DNA from: Symsagittifera roscoffensis
Lineage: Eukaryota; Xenacoelomorpha; Acoela; Convolutidae
Reading direction: 5' to 3'
NCBI RefSeq assembly: GCF_963678635.1
Contig: NC_087067.1
Span: 49,716,233-49,780,232, forward strand
DNA length: 64,000 bases
A program made the position numbers and the translations under genes. The notes beneath the pieces were generated by a model. It saw only the letters and a program-made list of their open reading frames with translations, had not been told where the DNA came from and did not search any database. The stretch's first letter is position 1, and each line of letters begins with the position of its first letter. Below are positions 12,773 to 24,741 of the stretch, piece after piece.

Positions 12773-13852
12773 CTACTTGTGTATGTGTACCATTATTTCT
12801 GTTTCTGCGAAGACCACGTGTAGGATGGCATACAACTCCCTTGGGCTCAACTTGCCCCTGTTTGGGTCATAAACTGGCATCGAGACCTCCATTATCCCTC
12901 TTTCAATCATGAAATCCCTCAGCTTCTTTAGTGCTAACATCACGTGCTCGGGATCTATCGTATTCCTTTCATTGACCCTCGTCACTAGAAAGCACAGGTA
13001 TTTGCCCGGGACTTGTGCCACTGATGGGGGAAGCGCAGCCATTCCTCCCAGTCCCGGTCTCTTTCTGAACATAAACTCCACGTTCTGGTATTCTCTCTTG
13101 AAGTCGGCCTCCAATCTAGATTTGAAGCTCATGTCCGCCGTTATACAGATCGCGCTAGTCCTGTCTGACAAAATTAAGTCGCTGTCCGTTATTAGGATGT
13201 TCTCCGAGTATTCATTAGGGATTCCAAATTTCGTTTCGAAATTTCGTGCTATGGTAGGTTCAGCTTTTTCCTCGCCCAGTTCTAGTCCGTCGGCCTCTCT
13301 TACTTCCCTTAGTTTCTTAATCATCAAATTTTCGGGGTGGGTAAGTCCTACCCCCACTCCCCAGACAAAAATATTTATCGACGTCCCCGTCGATGATGCT
13401 GGGTCTAAATTATCTGGGGGTATTTCCAGCGGCTTGTCGGTTGCTGTCCAACCGAAGAGAGGATATTCCGTTTTCACATGTTGTTCTGCTGACACGTCGA
13501 CCTGCTGGATGCTTAGCCCTTCATCTTCCTCACTCTTGACATCACGCATCCACTCTAGTATTCTCAGGTTCGTGTTTTCCCTCCTCTCTATCTCGCTCTG
13601 CTCCAGATCTGTTTCTTGTTCTGGCGTGGAGTAGTCTTCCTTTGGGTAGTGTGCGCTGTCGTTGATGATCTGCCATTCATCGTTTGCCACCAATTCGCCC
13701 ACACCGAGTAACTCGTCGCCCAATTCATCAGGCCGTATCTTGTCAATCAAGAAGTCATCCCCGTACCTATTGTACCTCATGCCTGTCCGTTTACGATTCC
13801 CGCTCCTGGTTCCTGTCGCCATCGACAAGTCTGGTTCCGTCCACTTCGGCAC
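12773..13852 (-). pseudogene. pol C-terminal extension with TARG1-like macrodomain, copy A
   Basis: A 359-residue open piece downstream of integrase. The last 145 residues align without gaps, block by block, to TARG1/OARD1 macrodomains: ICITADMSFKS, KYLCFLVTRVN and EVSMPVYDPNRGKLSPREL. Relative to human TARG1, the catalytic Lys84 position is Arg and the Asp125 position is Gly, exactly as in copy B. The domain was therefore probably non-catalytic before either copy decayed. Family assignment is from recalled motif spacing. Confidence 0.6.
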
Positions 13853-13914
13853 CTCGTCCTACTCCGGATCGTTCCAATCTTCCTCCACAAAGGATTCTGC
13901 CTCTGAATCCGCTT

Positions 13915-15863
13915 CTATTTTTTTTTATTGTCGTCCAAACTCAAGCCCTCGTTGCCATCGATTTTCTCTCTGGTGCCTTTTTCATTCACCTCGCAAGCTG
14001 GTTCCACCAGTAGGTTTTCGAGTCCCTCCATATTCTGCGGTACGCACCAGTCTTCTGGGGATGGGACATGAGGTTTCAAGTTTTCATAATGCGCTGCACA
14101 CCTCGTACTCAAGCGGTAAAACCGTCCTTGCTGGTGCACTTCCGTTATCATGAACGGTCCTCTCCATTTCTTGAGTAGTTTCTTTGTACCTTTGGGAGGT
14201 ATGGCATTCTGGAAAACCCACACGTACTTGCCCACTGCATATGGTTTCGCTTGCAGTATCTTCTCATCGTATTTCTTGCGCTGTCTCATATGTGCTTGCG
14301 CAGTATTCCTCCTGCAGAGCTCGTTTAATTCCTGCTATCTCCTGATCGCTTCTTTCACATAAGCTTGAGGCGACGTCTTTTTCCCTTCGTACGCCGGGTA
14401 AAAGAATGTTAGGGGCATCGCTCTTTCCTTGCCCGTCAACATCATGAAGGGACTGATTCCTGTTGTTGAGTGCTTACTGTTGTACGCCCCTACCACCTGC
14501 GGCAGATACTTATCCCAATCCGTCATGTACCTTGAGCAGTATACCCTCAGCATGTTTACCAGCGTTCTATTCTGCCTCTCTACCAACCCGTTGGTCTGGG
14601 GATGGTTGGTCGTTGAGTGCGCTTGAGCTATGTGAGACCTCTTCATCAATTCTTTCGTCAAGTCCCCCACGAAGGCTTTGCCGTTGTCCGATTGGAATGT
14701 CATGGGACAGCCATACCGTGATATCCAATGTGTTATCAGGTGGTCACATGTTTCCTCTGCCGAGGCTGTCTGACATGGCACCGCTTCCGCCAGCTTTGTG
14801 AAGTGATCTATTATGACTAGTATCTGGTTATATCCTGACTCTGTCATACAGATCTTTTGGTGGTCTATTTGCACGACTTCGTTGAACTCCGAGCTCTCAA
14901 CGGACATGAGTGGAAACTTCATCTTCCTTGGGTCTTTCACTTGCAGGCAAGCTAGGCATGCATTTACCCATCTCTCGCAGGCTTTCCTTAATCCTGGCCA
15001 GTCAAACCTGTGAAGTATTCTATGTTGCACCTTGTCTATCCCCTGGTGCCCCATTTGATCGTGCGATCTGAATAACACTTCGGTCTGATACAACTGTGGC
15101 AATATGATGAGGTTTTGCTTGTGCAATATCTTGTCCTCATCCTTTCTCTTGCACGCTACCACCCCATCAGCCGTGTGATAGAGTAAGTCCTTTCTTTCCT
15201 TGTAGAACTGGCTCAAGATCATGTAGCTGTCTTCTTCCAGGTCCCCCTTCTCTTTGGATCCCGTCCGAATCCATTTGGAGAGTTTACTTGTCAACTTGTC
15301 ATTCTTTTGGGCCCTTATTAGATCCGAGAGCCTATACCTCGCCTTGACATGTTCCTTTAGTGCCATTATCTGACCATTCATTTCCCCAGGGTTGTGGATG
15401 TCATCTTTCAGCTTAACGCACACTGTCCTTTTCATGATTTTTCTATCGTCATCTGGCACCAGATTTGTTCTGACATTCGATTTGCAAGATAGTTCCCTGA
15501 ACGGTTTCCTCGATACTGCAATTTTCTCAAGTTCATCATTCCTCGCACTTCTTGCTAATTCAAGTTGTATGTACCTGATGAGGGATCCGTCTGCAGCTCT
15601 CTGTCGCGGTGTCTCATCTTCTCTTCCGCCAATATCATGCACAGACTATCTTGGTCGTCGCTGCTGCCCTCCGAATCTTCATCCCATTCTTCACACTCCC
15701 CGCACAATTTTTCTTCTCCAACAACTTCTCCCTCTGTGGGCCACTCCCCGGACTCTTGACCCGTTCCAAGGTATTCAGCTTCCTCCTTAAACGCCACTTT
15801 CTTTTTCCTAACCCGAGTCCGCTCAAGTATGTCATCAGGGATTTTGTCCACCAATGACTGCAC
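13915..15863 (-). pseudogene. integrase, copy A
   Basis: Pieces 15863-15555, 15642-14335 and 14289-13915. They contain an HHCC zinc-binding region (HDQMGHQG...CLACLQ), a DDE core (QIDHQ, QSDNGK, VERQNR) and, after a frame change, a C-terminal WRGPFMITE GPF motif followed by YENLKPH. Integrase inserts the cDNA into host chromatin. No chromodomain follows; the macro-like extension takes that position. Confidence 0.85.
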
Positions 15864-16387
15864 GATTTCTTTCTCGTCCGGATTCCTCTCTTCTGAGGTG
15901 TTTTCGCCGCCGACTTTCTCACCATTCGCAGTATTGTGACTTCCGGTTCCTCCTTGCCCTTTCCTTCGATCACGGGTTTATCATCTGCCAGTTTCTCGAT
16001 CAATCTCATCAAATCCTCCTCTATCTTTGCTTCTCCAATTTCTACCTGGTTGAGATCATAGCCCTTCGCCTTGAGTGTCTCCCTCACAATTTTTGACTTG
16101 AGCATTATCCCTATTGGCTTCCCTCGGGTCTTTTTCAAGATTGTTTTCTCTGGACGCTTTTTTGGTATTTCGGGGTGATCTTGTATCGGTTTGCCTGACT
16201 TGTGGAGCCATCTCGTGAGAGGAAGACTATCATACGTTTCCTTATCCATGAAGGAGAAGCCCTCTTTTATTTCTGGCCTATTCGCCTCCCTCTGTTCCTG
16301 TCTCTCGAAGAACTCCGTCTTCTTAGTCAAGCTATCGGCATTTTGATGTTTGTCCCTTGTTCTGTGCTCAATTATCATGTTGTACCC

Positions 16388-17772
16388 GTCCAGGCGAGCT
16401 ATCCACCTCCCAATGTAGCTCTGGTCCGTTCAGTACGTCTTCAGCCAGCTGAGTGCCCTGTTGTCGACTCGCAGCTTGAATGGCTCACTGCCTAGGTATG
16501 CTCTATATTTCTCGACAAAGGTAACCACCGCGAACATCTCCGCTTTCGGCGCCCCGTACTTCATTTCTGCGTCACTCAAGACTTTGCTGCCGTACGCTAT
16601 TGGTCTCAAGACTGTCCTCCCGTTCCATTCTTGTTCTTGATGGAGAATTCCAGAAGTCGCGACTACCGACGCATCCGTATCCAGCACGTACATCCCTTTC
16701 TCCGTTGGCATCCCTAACACTGGTGCCTCTGACAACTCTTTCTTTTTTCTCTGGAAAGATTCTTCAGCTGCGTTGTTCCACGTGAACTTTTTGCCTTTGT
16801 GTCTCATTAATTGTTGCATCGGGTATACTTTATCCGCGGAACCCTTGATGAATTCCCTGTAATTTTTCGCAAAACCCAAGAAGCTCATCAACTGGTAATC
16901 CGTTTTTGGCGATTTCCAAGTTAGCACTGCTTCAACTGCATCTGGATCTGGTCTGATGCCGTGCCTGTCCACCATCCTCCCCAAGTGTTTTATCGAATCC
17001 TTGAGTATTTCGCACTTTGATGGTTTGCACTTTAGCCCCGACCTCTTCATGCATGCAAACACCTCGTCCAGTCGCTCGATGTGATCTTCCAGTGTAAGCG
17101 TCGCTATTACCACGTCATCCACGTAGCACATTACCAGATTGCCGTACTTCTTTGTCACACCTATCAATGAATGTGCCATCAACCGTTGAAACGTAGCCGT
17201 GGCATTGCAAAGACCAAACGGCATCCGTTTCCATTGAAACAGCCCCAACTCGCAGGCGAACCCTGTTTTGTCTCTGTCCTGCTTCCTTGACGGGACTGCC
17301 AAAAGGCCGAACCTAAATCAAGAGTCGTAAAAAATTTTGTATCACCTAACTTCGAGAGGCTCTCATCAATCCTAGGTGTGGGATAGGCATCCTTCACCGT
17401 GACGGAGTTCAGGTACCGAAAGTCACAACAAAACCTCAACTGGTCGCCTTTCTTTTTTGCCATCACTACTCCACACGCCCACGGTGATTTGGATGGTTCT
17501 ATCATGTCTTACTCTAGTAGTGTCTTTATCTCTTTCCTACACGCATCCGATTTGTGTGGGGTCATGCGCCTCGCCCCCTCACTGTGCGGTACCGCGGTTT
17601 CCTCAAGCTCTATTTCATGTTCAACAAAATTACAACATCCAATGTCTGCTTTATGTCTCGAAAAAACTTCCTCGTTCCGCTCTAGTACGTCCTTGATGGC
17701 CTCGAGTTGTTCATCCGTTACCTTGCCCCTTAAATGCTCTATTTCAGGTAAAACTGGTTTATTCATTTCCAT
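16388..17772 (-). pseudogene. reverse transcriptase and RNase H, copy A
   Basis: Pieces 17772-17509, 17505-17179 and 17302-16430. RT shows RFCCDFRYLN, TTLDLGSAFWQ and the YVDD active site. RNase H shows YVLDTDASVVA and AYGSKVLSD. A frame change lies near 17300, within the RT fingers/palm. A linker with acidic tracts continues to the integrase (16378-15635). Confidence 0.88.
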
Positions 17773-17961
17773 TTCCTCTAGTGTTGGTCTTTATGAGAAA
17801 TTTGAACAACTCGATAGTCGATCGTCTGTCTCTGACTTAAGTGACTTTACAAGACCTGATAAACTTTTTATTTTATTCAATCGTCTCAAGATACAAATCT
17901 TGTCTCTGTGATTGGGACATTCAATTACTTCATTCTCTTTTACGTTTTCAGTAGTTTCATA

Positions 17962-19038
17962 TCAAGTTTTCACGGGTAAGGCATATCCCAACTTCCTTTC
18001 CCTCTGAATGTTTGCGCGTATATCAAGAGTATTCAACAAGACACTGACGCAGTGACCGCTCTTGGTTATCGAGAAGGATCTTCCTAAAACAGCAGCTCTT
18101 TGACTGTTTGGATTGGGAACTATGCATACTTGCTTACTATCACTTAATTCATTATAGTTTTTCATCCGTAAGCCTACAATTGCATCTTCGTTCGCTTTCA
18201 GCCTTACCCTTCTACTCAAGAACACCGCCACTTTATTCTCATTTGCCATTATCAGATTTACCGGTTTAATTACGTACTTCCTATCCGGGTTTCGAATCCT
18301 GAACATGGCATTGTTTAGATCAATCGTTACGTCGAAGCTCCTGATGAAGTCTCTGCCTAAAATGAACTGGTCAGACTCGTCTAGGTTCTCCACCACAAGA
18401 AAGCTCATCCACAGGTTGCGTTCCCCCAGATTTAGGGCGATTATTGGTGTTCTGCCTAGTACCCGCAACGCCCCGTTGTTCGCAGCTGATAGCCGTATTT
18501 TTGAGTCTATTAAGTCATCGATTGGTATAACACTCAAGACCGCTCCCGTATCAAGTAACCCACGTAACTGAGTCTTTTTGCCACTTATGTCAAGCACATG
18601 TGCTGACACGTCCGCTTCCGTCCCGATGTGCATTGCATCTTCTTCCAGCATGGCGCAGTGTCCAATCGATCTCACTTTTAGTTCTTCTTCGCCCACGTAG
18701 ATCTGCCCCACTAGATCTTTATCACATGTTATCATGGCTTTCGTATAGATGTTTATCCCATCTATGTTTAGCATCACCTCATGCGGACCATAAGCTTCTG
18801 TATATCTGTTCTCAACACGGACTGACTTGCTGCCACTTCTTGTGAGTAGCGCCCTCAAGGCTCTAGACGTCGTCTGTGGGCTTATCGCACTCAAGTAATC
18901 TGCGTACACGTCAATGTGCATTATTGTCTGATCGCTTGGTTCGTTCACGTTCCTCGTTACTTCATGGCCTCCCACAGTGATTATTGACATTATCCTGGCT
19001 CCGAACTTTGTTATGCCGAATGGTTTTCCCGTCACCAT
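17962..19038 (-). pseudogene. retropepsin-like protease, copy A
   Basis: A 358-residue open piece. The active-site motif is RGLLDTGAVLSVIP, and FILGRDFIRSF later fits the second conserved retropepsin region. The pepsin-like fold acts as a dimer to cut Gag-Pol. A short deletion after DTG removes residues present in copy B (ETWERMGFN), so this protease was probably inactive. Confidence 0.82.
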
Positions 19039-19101
19039 TTTCAGAGTGTTGCAATTTCCACTCTTTGTCTACCCTGTTACGGCTTCTGGCACCGGCACCG
19101 A

Positions 19102-20172
19102 TCAACCTAACGTCTCATTTAACTTCTGCTTTTCGATCTCTTGTTTCAAACGTTGCTCTATTTCCTTCGTCGCTAGGTCCTGTTCGACTTTGTTGATAGC
19201 CTCTGCCGCCGCGTTCTCATAACTTATCTCTAGGGCGTTGCTGGCCGTGGCCTCTATTGCACTGTTGACTTGCGTTACAGCTTTCACCGTCTTCGTTGGC
19301 AGTTCCGCACTCGGTGCTTCCGAATGTTTTGTTTCATACTCGGTTTGTCTGTTTTTCTGGTTCTGCACCGCCGCTAACGCCAACTTATGCTTGGGGTGAC
19401 TCTGGTTCTTTACTGCCTCCCAAAACAAAGGACAGCCCATCTTGAAGTGCCCCTCTTGGTTGCAGAAGAAACATCTCGCACCTATCTTGATGATCAAGCC
19501 ACTATAATACTCGTGTTCCTCCTTCTGGTTCATATCTTCCTCATCGGGTGCATATCGCAGACTCTTCATGCCCTGTTTGTATGTTGTGCAATCCGCCACG
19601 TGATGATCAGCTGACCCGCAGTTTGCACATGATCTACGTTTGTCCATGTCATCTCTTGGCTTGTACCATGACGACCTTTGTGGTTGACTCCCCCCCTGCA
19701 TATTCCTGTTATCCGAATATGAGTACTTCTTGGGTTTCATTAGCATGTACTGTCTTGGCTTCTGTCTCATTTCTTCTGGGGTCGATGCGCTATCTTTCGA
19801 CAGTGTATAGTACGTTGCTAACATTGTTCTCAAGTCGTCACTTTTCACCCCATCGATGAAATTCGAGGCAATGCTAAAGTTCCTTCTGTTTGTTGACTCT
19901 TCAGGATCACTCCTTCGTCTCAAGCTCTCGAGATCATCTAGGAACCGATCAAGTGATTCATCGTCCCTTTGCCTCCTTTTCTCGAATCTCATCATCGCTT
20001 GGTGACCCTTCATGCCTGACCCGAATCGATTCAACAATATCTCGAAGATCTTGTCCGCTGTGTCGCGTTCCTCTTTCTTCTTTGCAACTACGCATTTCAA
20101 TGCCGTGCCTTCTAAGTTACTGAGTATCGCTGTGCAGGCTTGTCTCTCGTCGTTCAAGTTGCTCTGTTCCAA
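19102..20172 (-). pseudogene. gag: Gag capsid/nucleocapsid part, copy A
   Basis: Contains the Retrotrans_gag-type capsid core (SNLEGTALKCVVAKKKEE, RFEKRRQRDDESLDRFLDDL) and two CX2CX4HX4C zinc knuckles, CANCGSADHHVADC and CFFCNQEGHFKMGC. The second knuckle keeps its His here but has Asn in copy B. A cysteine codon stands where copy B has an in-frame TGA. Confidence 0.85.
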
Positions 20173-20178
20173 ATGCAG

Positions 20179-21522
20179 TCACATGACTTCTACCCAGGTA
20201 TCGATGCATCCGTCTGAGTCATCCTTAAATTCTTTTGGCTTCTTGAAGGTTTTCCTTGATTTGCCACCTCCTCTCTCACCCGATTCAGTGTTTCTCGTGG
20301 CGAACGCTTCCAATGTTCTATTCATCATCTCCCAGGTGCTGGCCCATGTCATGGCATCAGGTCCCGCATTATTGTAAGTCGTGGAATCACCTGGACCACT
20401 CGTCGTATTTGCGGTTCCATTTTTCATAATTGTCTTGGCTCCCCCCGGTGTTGTGCTCGCTGCATCCCGGGGTAATGGTAATGGTGTTGACTGCCGTTTG
20501 TTCCGTTGTGGTTCCACGAAATCAACAATGTTACCTTGCGTTCGATCCGTTGACGGCCTATCTTGTGATGTAGAGTTTCTCAAGATGGCATCTAATTTTG
20601 CCTGTATGGCACATGAACTCTCAGCCTGATCTCTTCTCATTGTGTCCATTCTTGTTTCCAGACTTCCCAACTGGCTGTTCACTGCGTCATACCGTTGCTT
20701 CATCTATCGCATGTCTTTTTTGATGTTCTTGTCTTGCTCTCCATCAGTGGCCTCTACCTTGTCTGACATCTGCTGAAGCTTTTCCTCTGTCGCCCTCGCC
20801 AGATTGAAATAGTTGTCCAGGTACTCGTGTTTGCTGTATCTTAATTCTTTCTTTATCACCTCTCTGACCTCCTAGCTGTGCTTTAGTCTCTTGTCGATCT
20901 GATCTAGCTTCGCCATCAGATCGCCCAGCTGAAGAGATGTTGTTGTTTCATGGTCAGCTTTTTCCATATTGTTGGCTACTGCTCCCTGTTTAACCTGGTC
21001 GTCGTCTTGGTTGGCCTCTGTCGTTATCGTGGAAACTGTTCCAAATGTTTTGCCTTTCTCGGCTTTCGCTTCACCCGTCACTATGTCTCTTGACTGCATC
21101 CCGACCATCATTGCAATCCTTTCTGTGAATGACGTTCTTTTTACTTGAGACTCATGTTTTACTGTTTTTGGCGTGTTGCCCGTTGTGTCTTCCACAGTGT
21201 CAATCAGCGAGAATTCCATCGACTTTTGATTTTGTTCCTCTGCATTCGGCATCGGTGTCGACTCCGTTGTCTTCTTCTCTACCTCATCAGCACTCTGGTC
21301 TGGTGTTTCTAGGTCAATCTCAATGGCCGGTTCCGTTTGTCTCCCTTCTGCGCCCTCTTTCGTCTTATTCTCTTTAGTACTCCTTGTGTTGACCATGCTC
21401 ACTGAAAAGTTCTTCTTGGTTATTCTTGGGCCAACCGATGTCGTTTTTCGTTGCGACAAGTTATATTTTGTCTTTGACTCCGTAGCTCTTTTTTCAGCTA
21501 TCGGGACCCTGCTCCGTCTCAT
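20179..21522 (-). pseudogene. gag: Gag N-terminal region, copy A
   Basis: A basic N-terminus (MRRSRVPIAEKRATESKTK), a Ser/Thr/Glu-rich middle and a predicted coiled coil (LMAKLDQIDKRLKHS, LGSLETRMDTMRRD), in two pieces split by stops. It joins the capsid piece after WVEVM, where a TGA interrupts the frame. The colinear region of copy B (45046-46473) is uninterrupted. Confidence 0.8.
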
Positions 21523-21576
21523 GATTTTTATTTACAATTATTTCTATTTACAATAGTGCTATTTAAAAAATCCTAT

Positions 21577-21579
21577 TCT
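21577..21579 (-). promoter_or_regulatory. candidate splice acceptor before gag, copy A
   Basis: The minus strand reads AATTTTTTTTATTCTTAG then AATAG, about 55 bases before the gag ATG. Copy B has an equivalent CCTTAG then AGTAG after a T-rich tract. This is a weak but conserved acceptor-like site. Confidence 0.3.
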
Positions 21580-21835
21580 AAGAATAAAAAAAATTTTGAT
21601 AATAAATATAATAATAAAGAAAAACAACGTTCCTATTCCCTATAAGATTTATTAAAATTTTACTAATTCGTGATCCCAACAGAATCCGATCTATCGCGAT
21701 TTAACGTTCCGACTAGTCCTGTTGCTTTGATTCAGTTATTTTGACCTGTCTTTAGACCCTTTAGTACCGTCACACCACTTCTTTGTACTGTCCCAACACT
21801 TCTATGTACTGTCCTAACACTTCTATGTGTCCTAA

Positions 21836-22330
21836 GACTTTCTGGTACTGTCCCAAGACTTTCTGGTACTGTCCCAAGACTTTCTGGTACTGTCCCAAGA
21901 CTTTCTGGTCCTGTCCCAAGACTTTCTGGTCCTGTCTCAAGACTGCCTGTCCCAAGACTGCCTGTCCCAAGACTGCCTGTCCCAAGACTTCCTGTCCAAA
22001 GACTGCCTGTCCCAAGACTGCCTGTCCCAAGACTGCCTGTCCCAAGACTGCCTGTCCCAAGACCGCCTGTCCCAAGACTGCCTGTCCCAAGACTGCCTGT
22101 CCCACGACTGCCTTTCCCAAGACTGCCTGTCCCAAGACTGCCTGTCCCAAGACTGCCTGTCCCAAGACTGCCTGAACCAAAAATGCCTCTCCCAAGACTG
22201 CCTGTTCCAAGACTGCCAGTCCCAAGCCTGCCTGTCCCAAGACTGCCTGTCCCAAGACTGCCTGTCCCAAGACTGCCTGTCCCAAGACTGCCTGTCCCAA
22301 GACTGCCTGTCCCAAGTCTGCCTTGAACCA
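21836..22330 (-). repeat. GTCTTGGGACA minisatellite, copy A
   Basis: Begins with 21-bp units (AGACTTTCTGGTACTGTCCCA on the plus strand, 21836-21940) and continues with about 25 copies of a 15-bp unit (CCTGTCCCAAGACTG, plus strand). It has no stops in several frames, so it creates long artefactual ORFs. It lies between the candidate splice donor and gag, as in copy B. Confidence 0.95.
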
Positions 22331-23213
22331 CTGTACCTTGTACCACCACTCGAGCTCTAGTAAAAATTTGCCCAAAAAAAACCCAAGCTTACTGGTCAAA
22401 AGTTAAAATCACCAACCCCGTCGTATTTATTTCCTTTTAATATTGTGACGCAAGTTGAAACCCAACTTGTTCTAGGTGTCTTGTGATCACCTGTTTGTCC
22501 AAAACCGATTAAAACTTTCTTCTCCAAAAGCGTCAAAAATTTACCAGAGGGAAAAAATGAGTATCGATAAAAGCAAAAAAAAATGTACCCACCTAAAATC
22601 CAATGGTGAATTGTGTCAACCCTTTATCTGAACAACAACAAAAAAATATCTGTTACCTGATTGCCACGCGTTCTCCTCCCCCCTGCTAGCGATCTTATGG
22701 GGTATCACAAGAAATGTCTATGTTCGTTCCCCCCTCCCAATCCCACCAGGGTACCTACCTCAATCCGATGTTAAATTTGGATATCCGCTTCTTATAACCG
22801 ACGCGTGTAAGAATCTAATGTAACTAAATCGACGATGCCGATCAATTAGTTACTCTAATGTGTCCCCCCTTTTTACACTTTACAACCCCAAACCTCTATC
22901 CTAACCAGCCCCCCTTCTAACCTCCCCCTTCTTTAGCCCCCCTCTTAAGCCGAAAATTCCCTTAAGCGTCGGGTGCTAAACCTCTCGAGAGAAAACCGTA
23001 GACCTGTTTCAAGGCCTGCTTGAGTAAAAACTTCCTCAAAACAGTGGTGTTCCGCTTATCCAATTTTACACTTATCTCCTATAATGTAATGTGGATTTTA
23101 ACGATACCCGTTTGACCAACTTGAGAACACCCCCGTCCTCTCTTGTTGCTCTGGTTCCGTGCTGGTTGTTTCCTTGACTTGTCCTGCCCTTGATCACCAG
23201 CACCACTTTTCCA
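22331..23213 (-). other. 5' leader of copy A between minisatellite and 69-bp repeats
   Basis: Non-coding, colinear with copy B 42863-43734. A candidate splice donor, TTTTGACCA followed by GTAAGC, has its GT at 22392-22391 on the minus strand and is conserved in copy B. Runs of C/T and G tracts near 22860-22950 have no recognised function. Confidence 0.5.
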
Positions 23214-23402
23214 CTTGGCTGGTCGCCTGTTCCAGTCAAGTCTCCTGATGGTCCAGTTAAGTCCCTGTGAACCACTTTCCAACTTGGCTGGTCACCTGTT
23301 CCAGTCAAATCTCCTAATGGTCCAGCTAAGTCCCTGTGAACCACTTTCCCACTCAACTGGTCACCTGTTCCAGTCGCGTCTCCTAATGGTCCAGCTCAGT
23401 TG
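23214..23402 (-). repeat. 69-bp tandem repeats in 5' leader, copy A
   Basis: About 2.7 copies with an exact 69-bp period (anchors at 23231, 23300 and 23369). Homologous to 42683-42862 in copy B, which has the same period. The period is a multiple of three and the array can be read openly. I see no start context or domain, so I treat it as non-coding. Confidence 0.85.
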
Positions 23403-23827
23403 CAAGCTATCTGAAAACCCTTCACAACGCCCCATACTCAGGCACCTTTTCAGATTACTGAAATGATCGAAACGATCGGTCTTATAAAAAACAGTATGGG
23501 TATACTATTTAATTATTATAAAGATTTGATCCAAGTAATTTGGTGTCAAAGTCACTGTCAATTTTTTTTCTATAGTTTTTGTTCTTTTTTCTGTTCTTTT
23601 TCGGTTTTTGTTTCGCTTTTTGTCTTTTGCTCGTTTTTTCGTCCCCCCTGCTCGGTTAACTAAGCCTCGTTTGGAGAGCGTACCAGGAAGTTTTCTCGAG
23701 TTTTCTTAAAAAGCTATCACGGTACAACCGGAAGGCTTATACGTTCCAGTTGAACTGTACCACCGTTACTCTAGAATGGGCATCAGTCAAGTGGGTTCGA
23801 CTTCGTAGTCATGATGTCGTAAAAACA

Positions 23828-23842
23828 CCCAGGAGCGCCATA
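23828..23842 (-). promoter_or_regulatory. primer-binding site, copy A
   Basis: Minus-strand TGGCGCTCCTGGGTG, beginning with the TGG expected to pair with a tRNA CCA end. It is identical in copy B. It starts 11 bases after the LTR end, a longer gap than usual. The best match I can recall is the 3' end of animal tRNA-Asn, with two mismatches in 15. The tRNA assignment is unverified. Confidence 0.55.
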
Positions 23843-23853
23843 AAAACACTATG

Positions 23854-24741
23854 TAACAATCGCCTACTTCGGTCACATATGAACTTAAGAAGAATAGGCC
23901 CTATAACCATTGACTCAAGAGTCAGGGACACTATCTCTCGTGTTTTTCTACCTCAAAACGGTCGGAGCCAATTCGGTTTGCTTGCGACATGAGACTAAAA
24001 ACCCGTTACAGCTTAAAGGCCACTACCAAAATACTCCCAATCTAGAAAATAAGAACGTCCCCATACTTAGGTCTCAAAACATCCAAAATACACGAACGCC
24101 GTTAAAAACAGGGTCGGAACAATCCGCACATTTACTTTTTATTAGACAGTGAAACTTTGATCCATCTCAGATGGATCAACCCAAAACTCGCCTTATCTCA
24201 ACATAACAATCATGAAACACTCAAGAAAACTAAATTGAGAACTCACATGTCGGCACACTCGAGAATTAGAGGTAACTAAATTAATGAGCAACTCGAGAAT
24301 TAAGTATGATAACTTGAGGAGTTTAATACTAATTAGTTTCAATAAGGAAAACAAGTTTTGGCTCTAGTAAGGAAGTTTTGGTCTGAACCATTGGGACACC
24401 CCAGCTGTCCACCTTTCCACTGAGGGTTCACTCTAATTCAGCTCGAATAATCGTGTTCTTCTTTCGTAATCGTTTCTTCTCCTATTTTAGGATAAGACGG
24501 CTCTACTCGCGTTTATTTTGTATCTGGAAATTGCGAATAGCAATTTCTTGCTGCATTTTTAAGTACTTTCCCGCGATTGTAAATCGGATGTTCTGATCTT
24601 CTTTTTCTGAGATTTTTTGTTTTCGTGAGAAAGTTGAGCATGACAGGCTCCATTCGAAATTTTGAAAAATTAAATTTCTCACCAAATTTGCGTATTTCGT
24701 GTTCCTCAAGGTCAAACTTCCAAATATGACCGACTGGCACA
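23854..24741 (-). repeat. 5' LTR of copy A
   Basis: 888 bp. On the minus strand it starts TGTGCCAGTC at 24741 and ends GTTACA at 23854, giving the canonical TGT...ACA ends. It matches the 3' LTR (448-1330) at about 95% and the copy B LTR at a clearly lower level. Confidence 0.9.
24138..24178 (-). promoter_or_regulatory. LTR hairpin and poly(A) signal, copy A 5' LTR
   Basis: The same 21-bp palindrome (24178-24158) followed by AATAAA (24143-24138) as in the other LTRs. Confidence 0.5.

Larger units (their letters stand above)
12773..21522 (-). pseudogene. gag-pol: gag-pol of copy A, decayed
   Basis: Encodes structural Gag, aspartic protease, reverse transcriptase, RNase H, integrase and a C-terminal macro-like domain in what was one frame. 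Copy B is colinear over its full length. The reading is broken by in-frame stops (for example near 20872, 20703-20712 and 20176) and by frame changes near 17300, 15900, 15640 and 13900. There is no gag/pol frameshift site: gag, protease and the first RT part share one frame. It begins with ATG 21522 (MRRSRVPIAE) and stops early at TAG 12775-12773, eight codons before the stop used in copy B. Confidence 0.9.
448..24741 (-). mobile_element. Giant Ty3/Gypsy-type LTR retrotransposon, copy A (24.3 kb, decayed)
   Basis: Read on the minus strand, the order is: 5' LTR 24741-23854, primer-binding site, 69-bp repeats, minisatellite, gag-pol 21522-12773, ORF2 12258-1765, 3' LTR 1330-448. The two LTRs are about 95% identical by eye. 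The coding frames carry many stops and frameshifts. An internal tandem duplication of ORF2 sequence makes this copy about 1 kb longer than copy B. RT with YVDD, a DTG protease, CCHC knuckles and a DDE integrase with a GPF motif downstream place it in Ty3/Gypsy. No chromodomain was recognised. Two frames of about 2,940 codons make it exceptionally large for this superfamily. Confidence 0.93.

Noticed and set aside
12909..13634. 241-residue plus-strand ORF and similar long antisense ORFs opposite pol and ORF2
   Set aside because: Antisense shadows of well-supported domains; biased codon use in the sense frame keeps the antisense frame open.
14429..15790. Antisense ORFs opposite integrase as possible regulatory proteins
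   Set aside because: They are not conserved as open frames opposite integrase in copy B, so they are not supported as genes.
21732..22399. Two 200-residue repetitive minus-strand ORFs (LGTGS and LGQAV types)
   Set aside because: Frame products of the 15-bp minisatellite in copy A; the frames overlap and the sequence is non-coding in copy B at the same place.
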